A stretch of 64,000 nucleotides of DNA from Timema cristinae (taxonomy: Eukaryota; Arthropoda; Insecta; Phasmatodea; Timematidae): assembly GCA_039000515.1 (NCBI GenBank), contig JBCFYV010000012.1:5509564-5573563 (forward strand). The letters are read 5' to 3'. This document shows positions 35,064-45,149 of this stretch, piece after piece (position 1 is the first letter of the stretch; each line of letters begins with the position of its first letter). A program made the translations under genes and the position numbers. A model generated the notes under the pieces. It was not told the DNA's origin and did no database searches. It saw nothing but the letters and a program-made list of their open reading frames with translations.

Positions 35064-35365
35064 AGTCGCTCGCGCGCTCGCTCGCTCGCTCGCTCCAGTG
35101 TGGCCGCCCCCCATTACAACCAATGTGTTCTATTTTATATTTTAGTCGCTCGCGCGCTCGCTCGCTCGCTCGCGCGCTCAGTCTGGCCGTACCCTAAGCA
35201 TGTGCAACCACCCTTACATTAAACTCTACAATTGAAATCTCTTCTCTATTTAGTGTAGTTAAATATTGATATAATATAATAGTAGCTAAATACGGAAAAA
35301 ACACTAATAATATTATAGTCGGAACCGCATAGTAAGAACCTTTTAGGTCATATAGAAATAAATAC

Positions 35366-35522
35366 CTCCAGCGGTGGTCACACAATAGACTGGGTTGTCG
35401 AAGATGGGGAGATCGAGGGTTGAATCTTATTGTAAGTACTGGAGGCTGTTTTCCATTTGTGTTTTACAACTATGGTTTTGTCCCTCTCCCTCCACTCTGA
35501 TTCGAGTGTTACTTGACTACTA
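35366..35522 (+). repeat. SINE type B fragment
   Basis: GCGGTGGTCACACAATAGAC, B box ATCGAGGGTTGAATCTTA, then CCCTCTCCCTCCACTCTG. The tail is missing. Confidence 0.6.
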
Positions 35523-35667
35523 GCCCTTGTGTTAAGAAGTATGAACTATATTAAAAAAATATTGACATGTATGGGTGTAAAACACATAACTAAGCTTATG
35601 AACATCTTAATGGTAGATTCAGTTAAATATAGAACTGTCATAAATGTATTCCTATGGTCACCCAAAA

Positions 35668-36241
35668 CAAGGGCGGATCTAGGGACTGTTATCAGGGGAG
35701 ATTGGCTTAGAGACTTCAAGAATAGATTGAACATTTTAATTAATAAGTAAAATTTACTAATAAAATAATATAAAATTGCTAGTTTATAAAAAAATAATGT
35801 TAACTCGTTAAATTAATTAATTTTTTTTTATTTTAGCAATGTTTTAATTTTTATACAAAAATATTCAGACAAAACAAAAGTAACAAATATGTGCATACGC
35901 CTAAAATATATTTTAGTATTTAGATAAAAATTCTGCGTTTGAAACAAATACTTGTTAAACTCTCTAAATTTTATAATTTTATAGTTTTGACTAATAAATT
36001 TGAATCTTTGAATATCATTTTTTGAAAAACTGTTAACAACCTTGTTTATTTCTAGCGGAGAATCATGATGGTGATGTAGTAATGGAAGACCTGAAAGCCG
36101 TTCTTCATTCATTCTCCTACGTAGCATAATAATAGGAGTCGGCTCTTTTCATCAATGAGGTATAACTTTCAATATGTTTGACTATTTTTGAATGGGGGAG
36201 GGGGTACTATCGCCTCCTCTTCTCCCCCAGATACACCCCTG
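35668..36241 (-). mobile_element. hAT transposon remnant with transposase C-terminus
   Basis: The ends CAAGGGCGGATCTAGGGACTG and, in reverse, CAGGGGTGTATCTGGGGGAG are hAT-type inverted repeats. The flanks ACCCAAAA and ACCCAACG agree at six of eight bases. At 574 bp it keeps only the last part of its transposase gene. Confidence 0.7.
35988..36127 (-). pseudogene. hAT transposase C-terminal dimerisation region, fragment
   Basis: The minus-strand frame begins with RMNEERLSGLPLLHHHHDSP followed by LEINKVVNSF. This resembles the C-terminal (M)-ERL-GLA-L-IH block that ends hAT transposases of the zinc-finger/HAT-dimerisation type. The rest of the frame down to 35828 is AT-driven sequence without similarity. 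The catalytic domain is absent. Confidence 0.6.
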
Positions 36242-36426
36242 ACCCAACGCCTAATCCTATAACCATGACATGAATATGAGGAATGAAGATTAACTTAGAC
36301 AAATCTTATTATATTTTTCGATTACATCTGGGCTAGAACTCTCCTCAATGTCAGCAATATTTTGTGGATGAGTTTGAATTGTTAACAGAATAATATTTTA
36401 TTATTTCTCTCATCGACCAAGATGGT

Positions 36427-36739
36427 CTTAGGTTAAATATTATTATTATTATTATTATTAGCACCGCGTCTTACTACCCGTTCGGGTTATACGCACTTAC
36501 GCTAATGTGTAATGGTAGGGTGATTGTGAGATGAAATGAAGGACCTACAGTTTAACGTGGAATCCGAACCACGGTGGAGACCTGGCATTCCCCACATTCA
36601 CAAGATGTCTTGTCAGAGGTGAAGGAAGGGTTTGGTAATCAGATAAATCCGTGCCGGGATCGAGGATTGAACCCCGGCCGCCAGCACAGAAGTCTGACAC
36701 CTTACCCCTAGACCACCAGGTCACCTACCTTAGGTTAAA
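36427..36739 (-). repeat. SINE type C inserted in type D
   Basis: Complete copy with an ATT tail. CTTAGGTTAAA flanks it (36427-36437, 36729-36739) and is itself part of the type D head. Confidence 0.9.
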
Positions 36740-36828
36740 GTATTCGCCTCAGAACCCGATGTTGTAGTTAACTACCTTTGGAGGGGAAGTAAAGCTGACA
36801 GTCCCATCTTGATTTTGTCATGTAAAAG

Positions 36829-37052
36829 AACACTAGGAACTATGTGATTGCCAAACCCTTCCTTTACCTCTGACAAGACATCTTGTGAATGTGGGGAATG
36901 CCAGGCCTCCACCGTGGTTCGGATTCCACGTTAAACTGTAGGTCCTTCATTTCATCTCACAATCACCCTACCATTACATAATAGCGTAAGTGCGTATAAC
37001 CCGAACGGGTAGGAAGACGCTGTGCCAATAATAATAACACTGTAAGGTATGT
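36829..37052 (+). repeat. 5'-truncated SINE type C inserted in the same type D
   Basis: It begins in the body (GATTGCCAAACCCTTCC, 36846) and runs to the tail and AAT repeats (37035). The flanks AACACTAGGAACTATGT and AACACTGTAAGGTATGT agree at 12 of 17 bases, consistent with a diverged target duplication. Confidence 0.75.
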
Positions 37053-37199
37053 GAAAATACCTTTCCCAGAAAAATAGGTAGGCCCTTTGCTCTCACTCAT
37101 AAAAATTCTCGTGTGTTGATTTAATCAATCGGTTCAGAAAGTGCACGTTAGATACCCCAAATAAGTAAATTTAATTATATCTCTTCAAGAATATAGAAA

Positions 37200-37900
37200 A
37201 TCAAAACGACCATGGATATCGCTACTAACAATATAAATAAAGCAAGAATATTAACTATTGCAAGAGTACAGAGCTTAGAACCGTCCCATCAAAGTGTGAA
37301 CTTTATCATAATTATAACAATAAAGGTTATGGCTAAATCCGTTGCAGAAGATGAGCTGTTGATTTCTCTAAACACGTTCCGGACTTAGAAAGTCACTGGT
37401 AGTGATGGAACTTCGAACCACCCAGGCAAATTTTAGTTTAGAGGAACCAGAGCAGAATACAAAGTTAAGGTACAGTCAAAACTCATCAAGGAAGATGTAT
37501 TAAACTTAGTAAATTGCGCTAAATATTAACTTTATCGTATCCGTAAGTTAACTTAGGGCCAGTTTCATAGTCAATTATTCTTCGGGACCAGACAATTATA
37601 GCTAAACAAGCCGAGAATGTAATACAATGAACGTCGTTTGGCGTTTGGTTTGTAAGATAGGTGATACCATAAATGGGGCAAGGATGACGCCATTGTTTCC
37701 ATAGGTATAATAGCACAATATGCACAGTGAAAATGTACATCTTAATCTCCAAAGTTCAATATTTGGAAAATAGGTAAAAGTGAATTTGATAAAACTACAT
37801 TTATTTTATTCATGTACCTTTCCAATCCTACTGTTTCATTAATGGAACGTTACTAATTACCATACATCGTTGATTAAAAATTAATTTTACACTTATTATG
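37200..37900. other. Unassigned region
   Basis: No similarity. The block GGTGATACCATAAATGGGGC at about 37661 looks repeat-like but has no second copy in the window. Confidence 0.35.
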
Positions 37901-37913
37901 AAATCTTAATTTA

Positions 37914-38030
37914 ACCTGAAAGGTAGCAAACTTACCTTGAATAGTTCCATTATGGCGTGGCTTATAGGATAGGGCCATAGAATAGGCCATCAAGGTAATA
38001 TTGCTACCATTCAGGGTAGACAAAGTGTAA
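37914..38030. repeat. Imperfect inverted repeat around 56-bp spacer
   Basis: The arm ACCTGAAAGGTAGCAA-ACTTACCTTGA pairs with TCAAGGTAATATTGCTACCATTCAGGGT. It may be the core of a MITE. Confidence 0.65.
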
Positions 38031-38163
38031 CTGTAGTATTGCTAAGTGGGAGGAAGGGGAGTAAAGTGATTAGATGGTTTAAAATGTGAAGATAGTCCAT
38101 ATTTGAGTAAGTGTTGCAAACGCCACCATGCCTTTCAAAAGAGGCAGCAATTCGTCGTATTAT

Positions 38164-38410
38164 TTTATCTTGTATTATTATTACACCGCGTCTTACTACC
38201 CGCTCTGGTTATACTCACTTACGCTAATGTGTAATGGTAGGGTGATTGTGAGATGAAATGAAGGACCTAAGTTTAACGTGGAATCCGAACCACGGTGGAG
38301 GCCTGGCATTCCCCACATTCACAAGATTCTTGTCAGAGGTGAAGGAAGGTTAGGAAACAGATAAATCTGTGCCGGGACCGAGGATTGAACCCCGGCCGCT
38401 TTATCCTGTA
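38164..38410 (-). repeat. SINE type C, 5'-truncated
   Basis: Tail to B box is present; the last 30-40 bases of the head are missing. The flanks TTTATCTTGTA (38164-38174) and TTTATCCTGTA (38400-38410) are a target duplication with one change. Confidence 0.85.
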
Positions 38411-38444
38411 CATCATAGCTGTAAGTAAGCGTGCACTTTATCTA

Positions 38445-38728
38445 CGGTCGATCTAGGCGATCTTGAGGTAAAGTGCTTGCCTCAAGACTCGATGTTCGTG
38501 GGTTCATATTCAACTGGGGTCGACGGATTTTTCTTGAGAGATAAAATATGTAACACAACTTCCTTCGGAGGGGAAGTAAAACCGTCATTCCATGTCAATT
38601 GCAGCATGTAAAATGTGGAAGGTATGTGAAAATATTACCAGGCTCTCACTCATATAAATTCTCGTGTAATGATATAATCAATCGGTTCATAAAGTACACG
38701 TACAATACCTCAAATAAATTTAAAAAAA
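38445..38728 (+). repeat. SINE type D
   Basis: The tRNA-like head (GGTAAAGTGCTTGCCTCAAG with a GTTCGTGGGTTCATATTC B box), body CTTCGGAGGGGAAGTAAAAC and end CAATCGGTTCATAAAGTACA, with an A-rich tail. Type D does not share the A/B/C tail. Confidence 0.8.
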
Positions 38729-38830
38729 ATATCTACGTGATCGTCAATGTCTGTGGTCAGTGTCCGTGTTCGTGAGGTACACGTGTTATTTCAAGTATAC
38801 CCATGATATATTGAGGTTAGCCACATTGTG

Positions 38831-39045
38831 ACCCGCATCAGTGGTTTCTTGGCCAAACGCGTCTCTCTCGTATTGAACTGATGATGTGACGAGGAACTTG
38901 GTTCTAATCAATGTCGGGTGCACCGAGGGTGATTTTACCCCAGTGGGTTCTCTTTATACCTCCTCAAAAATCGGGGTACATTTCCTATAAAATTATATCT
39001 TTTATTTCCTATTATATTAACCCATTATATGGTTATTTTTGAAAA
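38831..39045 (+). repeat. SINE type B, diverged
   Basis: CCCGCATCAGTGGTTTCTTG, B box GGTTCTAATCAATGTCGGG, body GTGATTTTACCCCAGTGGG. The tail is eroded. Confidence 0.6.
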
Positions 39046-39049
39046 TGTT

Positions 39050-39630
39050 CGTCACACGTGTTGCTCAATTTGACCATCTCAGCATCAACCAAGCATCAAA
39101 CGACGTTCTAGGAGTTAAATTTTCTGTTTGTTTTGTTGTAAGGAATCATGCAAATTTGTATACACCCTTGTATAGTGTAGTAATGAGGAAAGTTTAATTT
39201 TAGAGAAGATGAAGCTGCGATTGCGTGTAGTAGATGAGGAACCATTTAGAAATAAAAAACCTTTGTTAATTCAAGACTGATGCCTTTGAATACGTGTTTC
39301 ACTGAGGCGGACCTGGTGATGGTATCGAATTTCCACTTGACTTGCTGGTGTGTCTCCAAGCACCTTCCCTTGTCTAGCACCGAGTATATCATTTTCTTTC
39401 CATCATCCCTCGTCCTTATGATGTTCCTGAAGATTGGACGACGGGATGGGACAAGGAGGATATTAATATCAAGTCCAGGCTCCTTCGGGGACTCCCCAGT
39501 GGGATGAAGAGGTAAGGAGGGAAATACGGCTTCCTTACATTATCAATAGATAACAATCCCTTACGTCTTATTTTTATTTCATTTTTTAATGGTATATTTT
39601 ATAAAAATTTGCCATGAGATGTACGTGGTC
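39050..39630. other. Unassigned region
   Basis: It contains an open frame at 39280-39507 (75 codons) of no recognisable family. Confidence 0.35.

Positions 39631-39635
<5 letters not shown>

Positions 39636-39663
<28 letters not shown>
39636..39663 (+). repeat. TA microsatellite
   Basis: About 14 TA units. Confidence 0.9.
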
Positions 39664-39665
<2 letters not shown>

Positions 39666-39866
39666 CTGATGTGGTTGATAAGATGACTGTCACTCTTTCT
39701 TTCACTTAATCAGCTAGATAATGGATTGCCTAGACTGTGAGGCCGCTCCAATTATGTACATTTCTTTGTAAAACAGTTTTTACTATTCGTCGAAGAAAAT
39801 GTTTTGTTTGATGCTGGTTTTGTTTTGACCAGTGGTTAAGTGGCCTCACATCGCATCTTGTTGACC

Positions 39867-40169
39867 AATTAATGTGAAGGTGACCTGGTAGTCTAGGGGT
39901 AAGGTGTCAGACTTCTATGCTGGCGGCCGGGGTTCAATCCCCGGTCCCGGCAAAGATTTATCTGATTACCAAACCCTTCCTTCACCTCTGACAAGACATC
40001 TTGTGAATGTGAGGAATGCCAGGTCTCCACCGTGGTTCGGATTCCACGTTAAACTGTAGGTCCTTCATTTCATCTCACAATCACCCTACCATTACACATT
40101 AGCGTAAGTGCGTATAACCCGAACGGGTAGTAAGACGCGGTGCTAATAATAATAATAATTAATGTGAAG
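39867..40169 (+). repeat. SINE type C, young, 13-bp target duplication
   Basis: Complete from GTGACCTGGTAGTCTAGGGG (39880) to the AAT tail (40156). AATTAATGTGAAG lies at 39867-39879 and 40157-40169. The tail hairpin ACCCG-AA-CGGGT is intact at 40117-40128. Confidence 0.92.
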
Positions 40170-40261
40170 CATAAGTGAAATTTTAACATCCCTTACTGTT
40201 TACAGCCTGTGGCCTGAATCGTTTTTTATTCAAGTCATATATTTTCCACTACCGGCTGGTT

Positions 40262-40470
40262 AGGCCTGTATTAGATTCATACGCCTTATAATATAACTTT
40301 ATACTAGCACATGCACAACATCCAGTCCCCAGCCGTTAATTCATCACAGTAAAAGGGTAAACCTACATTTCACCAATGAAACTTTTTCAGATATGCCGGG
40401 TATCGAAACCGGGACCTTAAACTCAGTTGACAGACACGCTACTAACTGAGTTAAAATGTCGGAATCATTA
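40262..40470 (-). repeat. SINE type E
   Basis: Antisense ACATCCAGTCCCCAGCCGTT, TCACAGTAAAAGGGTAAACC and a head with TATCGAAACCGGGACC. Confidence 0.75.
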
Positions 40471-40479
40471 AGTTAATAA

Positions 40480-41035
40480 GACATGTTTGAATGTATAATT
40501 TATTGGCAATAATAATACAATTCTTAGATCTATAATGTTCTTAAAAAAAAATCTGTAAACATTGATAACGTTTTTCTTTATTACTAGTATCATTATATAG
40601 AAATAGATTAAATATTATCTATCAAAAGATACTTAACGTAAATACTTATAAAGTTGTTTTAGTAGCACTTATAACCGTCAAGAACATTATTTTCTGTCTA
40701 AATCGTACCTTACTCTAGTTAGTGATATCTTCCCATTACTAGATAACTCTTTCTGGATTAAGTTATTAATATCTTGTTTGAATGGTCAAGTTTACTATCA
40801 AAGTACGTGTTTTATAATACCAAACAAAGAAATAGAAATTTACTAACTAAAAATACAAAAAAATCTAATAATATTTGATTATAAAAACAATTTAAAGTAC
40901 TCAAATCCTACAATTCATCGATAAAATATCAGAGGCATGGATTTAGAGACCATTTAAAAATATTAACTTAAATATAAATCCGAACCCTACCGGTAGTTAT
41001 TATAGATACCCATTAAACATGAAACATGATATATT
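40480..41035. other. Unassigned AT-rich stretch
   Basis: Nothing recognisable. Confidence 0.4.
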
Positions 41036-41039
41036 AACG

Positions 41040-41160
41040 CAGAGGTTAAGGCTTAATCTTCAGAGGGTGCACTGGGGTTTATTTAAACCTCTCTCCCATA
41101 GAAATGTGGTTCAATTTTCTATAACCATCCTATACAACCATACCCTTTAGATTAAGCCGT
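41040..41160 (+). repeat. SINE type B fragment
   Basis: AGAGGGTGCACTGGGGTTTA and CTCTCTCCCATAGAAATGTG match the body. It is followed directly by another type B copy. Confidence 0.45.
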
Positions 41161-41177
41161 CAGTTTAATATTGTGTT

Positions 41178-41400
41178 TCCCGCATCGGTGGTCGCATTGT
41201 CTAAACTATAACGCGTCACTCTCGTGTTAGACTGGATTGGCAATAATGGGTGGATCGGGCTCTAGAGAGGTTTTTCCTAAATGTTTTCTCACTCTCCCTC
41301 CTTGCAAATGCGGTTATATTTCTCATATTATTTTATATTCACCATACCTATTTCATAAGCATAATTAATATATGCGAATATTCCAGAGGGTTTGTTAAAA
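41178..41400 (+). repeat. SINE type B
   Basis: Head CCCGCATCGGTGGTCGCATT, body TTTTCTCACTCTCCCTCC. The tail is weak. Confidence 0.65.
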
Positions 41401-41409
41401 GGCATTAAC

Positions 41410-42655
41410 TAAAAAAATTTATCTTTTATAAAATGAGAAGGATGGGGAATACTACTTAATTAAGTGAAATTACTCATCAAATTGCATTGTGCATTTCCGA
41501 GTATACTGTTTTTGTGTTTGTAATTTTGTATGGGACCAAACCGAATCTATATCTATTTTAAATGTTGATATATGTCTGTTGACCTAGGGATTGTCTTTAT
41601 TTATGTTAGAAACAAATATTATGGTATTTAATATCTATAATTCAAACTAATACACTTTTATCTTACCGACGCAACGTTGATGTTTGTGAAGATATATATT
41701 TTTATTGCTACATTTATTATGGTGAATGACCCCCCATTAAGTGAGAACGACAAGCATCTAACTTAAAAGCCATAAAAAAACTTTCAAGTTAGATTAGGGT
41801 GTTTTCAAAGGAAAAATAAAGATCTAGAAAAATATCAGCAGTGTCTTAGAAACCCTAATTTCTTAGCTTGTTTGTTGTTACAGTCTTAATAAATTCAGGA
41901 TTAGTTTAATTTCTTCCTCAAAACATGAGTATTGTGAGACAATGACAAAGAATCATAAAGCGTTTAAAATGTTTAAAGGTTTCTATATTATTTTTAACAG
42001 TGTGTACTATTCATCGGGTTAGCACTTATATACTAAATCACATGTATGTGTATTTTTACTAAAATTTGTTAATATTATGGATGGTCTTATTTTGTTTATG
42101 GAAAACGAGCTTATCCTAACGCGAAGTAATTTTATTTTTATGACTGTGACATAGACACTTACAAATCCCAGTGTATCAGCTCTACAAAACACAATAAAAA
42201 GTTTGAGAGGTCGACCAAGGATTCACTATCCCTCTGGAATTATCGCTCCTGCGGCAAAACCAACTGAACAACAATTATATGCTCGCAAACTTCGCCTGTG
42301 ACATCGCAGAGAGACTTCAATGGAAGGGGGACAAAATAGGGAAAGAAAGGTTGGATAGGATTTCTACGAGATTAAAAGTATTGTCGTTATGTTCATATAT
42401 TAAACTGGTTTGTATATTGTGTTAAAAACACATCAAGAACTGTGTTGCGGTGTTTTTAATTATTTTCTGAATATGTATATTTAATAATAACTCATGTATT
42501 TGTGTAAAGTATTTAATTATTGTGTTAAGCCGTTAAGGCAACTTTTTAAGATGAGAGTAGTCACCAAAACCCTTTTCGACTGGCTGCAAGATGTTTTTAA
42601 CTTTAAAAGATAAAATTTGTAATTAGAAACGTAAATAATATAAATGAGCTATTCA
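41410..42655. other. Unassigned AT-rich region
   Basis: No frame or repeat that I can support. Confidence 0.4.
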
Positions 42656-42663
42656 CACGGAAA

Positions 42664-43382
42664 CAGGGGCGTGTGCAGAAATGTATTTTGGTATCGGCTG
42701 CATGTGGACTATTGCAGTGTATGTAGCAATTAAAAGGCCTATATTTTATTATGTATATAATTAATTCATGGGATCGACTTAAATTAAATTACATGCATGA
42801 TCTGTAGTGACTGCTATTTTTTTTGTGAATGCCATTTTAACATTTCCACATAGGTCTTGAGATGGGGTGTGCAGAATCTGTAGCAGTTGAGCGTAGTAGC
42901 ACTTTACTGGCAGCCAAAAGTAGTACAATTTAAGAGAATGGTAGTAGCACTTGAACGCATAGACTGGGATACGAGGAATGTAATAGAGGATGGCTAGTAT
43001 CTAGTCAATTAACCCACTAAGTACGCTAACAAATTAATTTGGTATTACCAACAGTGAACTCTACCTAAGCTCTAGAACATTAATTATAGATATTTGTGTC
43101 TAGATACTATATTTAGGGCTATTTTAAAATTTGGAAATTTTTAAAAGAAACAGGGGAAGCTATGTGCCCTTTACGAAGGATACCTAACCTAACTTAACCC
43201 AACATAGCCTAACATAACCTAGAAAACAATCCAAATGAAATAGTAACATTAAAAATAAATGACTATCTATTCCTTGTATTCCATGCACTCTAGTGCTACT
43301 ACTTTTGGCTTGCGTTCAACTGCTTCATAGCCAGGTGTACAACCCCAACCCTCACACACCCACACCTTAAGACACGCCCCTG
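42664..43382. mobile_element. hAT-like MITE with long inverted arms
   Basis: CAGGGGCGTGTGCAGAAATG starts the element and CTTAAGACACGCCCCTG ends it. Inside, 42858-42990 and 43260-43350 are inverted copies (GCAGTTGAGCGTAGTAGCAC against the complement of CTAGTGCTACTACTTTTGGC). The flanks CACGGAAA and CATTTAAA agree at five of eight bases. Confidence 0.65.
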
Positions 43383-43389
43383 CATTTAA

Positions 43390-44155
43390 ACAAAAGGTCA
43401 ATTATTTACTGTCGGACAAATCAAAAGAACAAAAAATTAATCTTTATTTGACGATTAAATATTACGTTAGGGATTTGCCACACAATATTTAGTAGACGCA
43501 GTCAAGGAGGACAAGTAAAACAAACTATACCTATATTTACCTGGAAGGAGAATGAAAACACTTAGCTGCTACAATTATGGCCAGACACTATCCGTGTGGC
43601 CAACCCTTACGGTTTTATTTCTTATTTATCAATAATATTTCCCGACCCCGTTACTAAGGGGAGTACAGTAAAGAGCCATACTTTATTTAGAGTAAATCTG
43701 ATTCTCTTCTGGATGTTGGTGAATAATTTATTACTGTGTGTAAATGGGTTCTTCCTGTTTTTCAACAGGTGAATATCAAGGCACTAGGGATTGAGAGTGC
43801 AATAATAAGCGCATTGAACTTGTTTAATTCAGTTTGTAATTTGGGCTATGGCATAAAATCTTGTCATGATAGATCCAGCATTGACTTCAGGAAAGGTATG
43901 CAAATTAAAACTCTCATATTATATAATTAGGTAAAAGTACAGGAATATATATCTAATCAAAAGAGGAGTGGTGATATTACGCTAAAAGCTCCTCAATGTG
44001 TTGATTCGAGTAAATTTTTTTTAATGAGAAGATCAATATGCAGATTTAAAAAATTCATACAAGTTAGCACAAATAGCTATTTGGCATTTCAGTAAAGTTT
44101 TCCCTTGCTCCTATAATGAGCACAACACCCTAGATACGGTCCTGGTCGACGTTCT
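43390..44155. other. Unassigned region
   Basis: It holds a 64-codon open frame (43736-43930) with no recognised similarity. Confidence 0.35.
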
Positions 44156-44165
44156 TCGACTTTAG

Positions 44166-44402
44166 TTTTTATCTCATTGCCTTACTAACCGTTCGGACTA
44201 TACAAATTTACTCCCGTTAATAGGGTAGGGGTGATGAAGGTAGAATGTAGGTGAAATGTACCTGTATTTGCATATAGAAATAAAAGAATAACATTTAGAA
44301 AAAATATCTCGAGAATGACCGGCTGCGAATTAAACCCCGATATCCCCGTTACCAGTAGGCTAGACTAAATGAGACTTGCATTTAGTTTACGTGCTCACTA
44401 GT
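44166..44402 (-). repeat. SINE type B
   Basis: Tail TGCCTTACTAACCGTTCGGA, body CCTGTATTTGCATATAG, B box and head are in antisense order. Confidence 0.65.
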
Positions 44403-44523
44403 GCTGCCATGAATGATTTTAGTTGAGATTGTTATTCCTATTTACGAACAATATTTGGTTTTGTGTTTGTGGCGCTATCTTTATACTTTAGCATTCAATA
44501 ATATAATAATGCTAACAGTTTAG

Positions 44524-44828
44524 TCAACTTCACTGCTCTTGGAGTAAAGGGCTCGCCTCAAGGACCGGTGTTCGTGGGTTAAACCTCGCCGGGGTCAAAG
44601 TATTTCTTTCGAGTGATAACAATTAATAACATAACTTCTTTTGGAGGGAAAGTAAAGCCATTGGTCCCATGTCGATTGTAGTATGTAAGATAACCCTGTA
44701 AGGTTTGTGAAAATACCTTTCCCGGCAAAATTGTTCGGCCCTTTCGATCTCACTCATAGAAATTCTCGTGTACTTATATAATCATTTGGTTCAGAAAGCG
44801 CACGTTAAATACAACAAATAAATAAAAC
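44524..44828 (+). repeat. SINE type D, complete
   Basis: Head GGAGTAAAGGGCTCGCCTCA, B-box region TGTTCGTGGGTTAAACCTCG, body TTTTGGAGGGAAAGTAAAGC and end TTTGGTTCAGAAAGCGCACG, with an AAATAAATAAA tail. Confidence 0.85.
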
Positions 44829-44920
44829 TAGTAGTTGGGCCCGTTCCTTACCCACGCAATAAAAATTCAAATAATCAAATTAAGATGTTTAACACCAAAC
44901 CAATTATTGTCATTAATCCG

Positions 44921-45140
44921 GCCCTGCTACTATCCATCTGTTATACACATTTTAATTATAATAACGGAATAGAGCTAAGGAAAATATATATTAAAGTAAG
45001 CGTATCCACATTTACGTGAAGGAAGCGTGGATAAACACTTAGGGAAGAACAGTCATCTCGGTCCACGTGGCTGAGATTTGAATCCAGAACTTCCAGCTAC
45101 GAGCAAAACAAACATGATCCTGAAACATACCTCGCGCACC
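44921..45140 (-). repeat. SINE type B, diverged
   Basis: Tail CTGCTACTATCCATCTGTTA, body CCACATTTACGTGAAGGAAG, B-box region GAGATTTGAATCCAGAAC. Confidence 0.55.
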
Positions 45141-45149
45141 CAACGAATC

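Larger units (their letters stand above)
33745..35195. mobile_element. Candidate terminal-inverted-repeat element with GCGA-rich ends
   Basis: The left end AGGGTTCGGCCAGACTGA (33745) and the right end, read in reverse, AGGGTACGGCCAGACTGA (35195) are inverted copies. Each is followed inward by a GCGAGCGAGCGCGCGA-type array and a second GGCCAAACTGG/GGCCACACTGG block. About half of the interval is made of three later SINEs (33945, 34315, 34575). No clear target duplication was found and the superfamily is unknown. Confidence 0.5.
36408..37180 (+). repeat. SINE type D split by two type C insertions
   Basis: Type D segments lie at 36408-36437, 36729-36845 and 37036-37180 (head CATCGACCAAGATGGTCTTA, body CTTTGGAGGGGAAGTAAAGC, end TCGGTTCAGAAAGTGCACGT). 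They read through in the right order once two type C SINEs are removed. Confidence 0.8.

Noticed and set aside
38128..38230. ATG in an ideal GCCACC context (MPFKRGSNSS...)
   Set aside because: The frame runs straight into a type C SINE and has no similarity or splice support before it.
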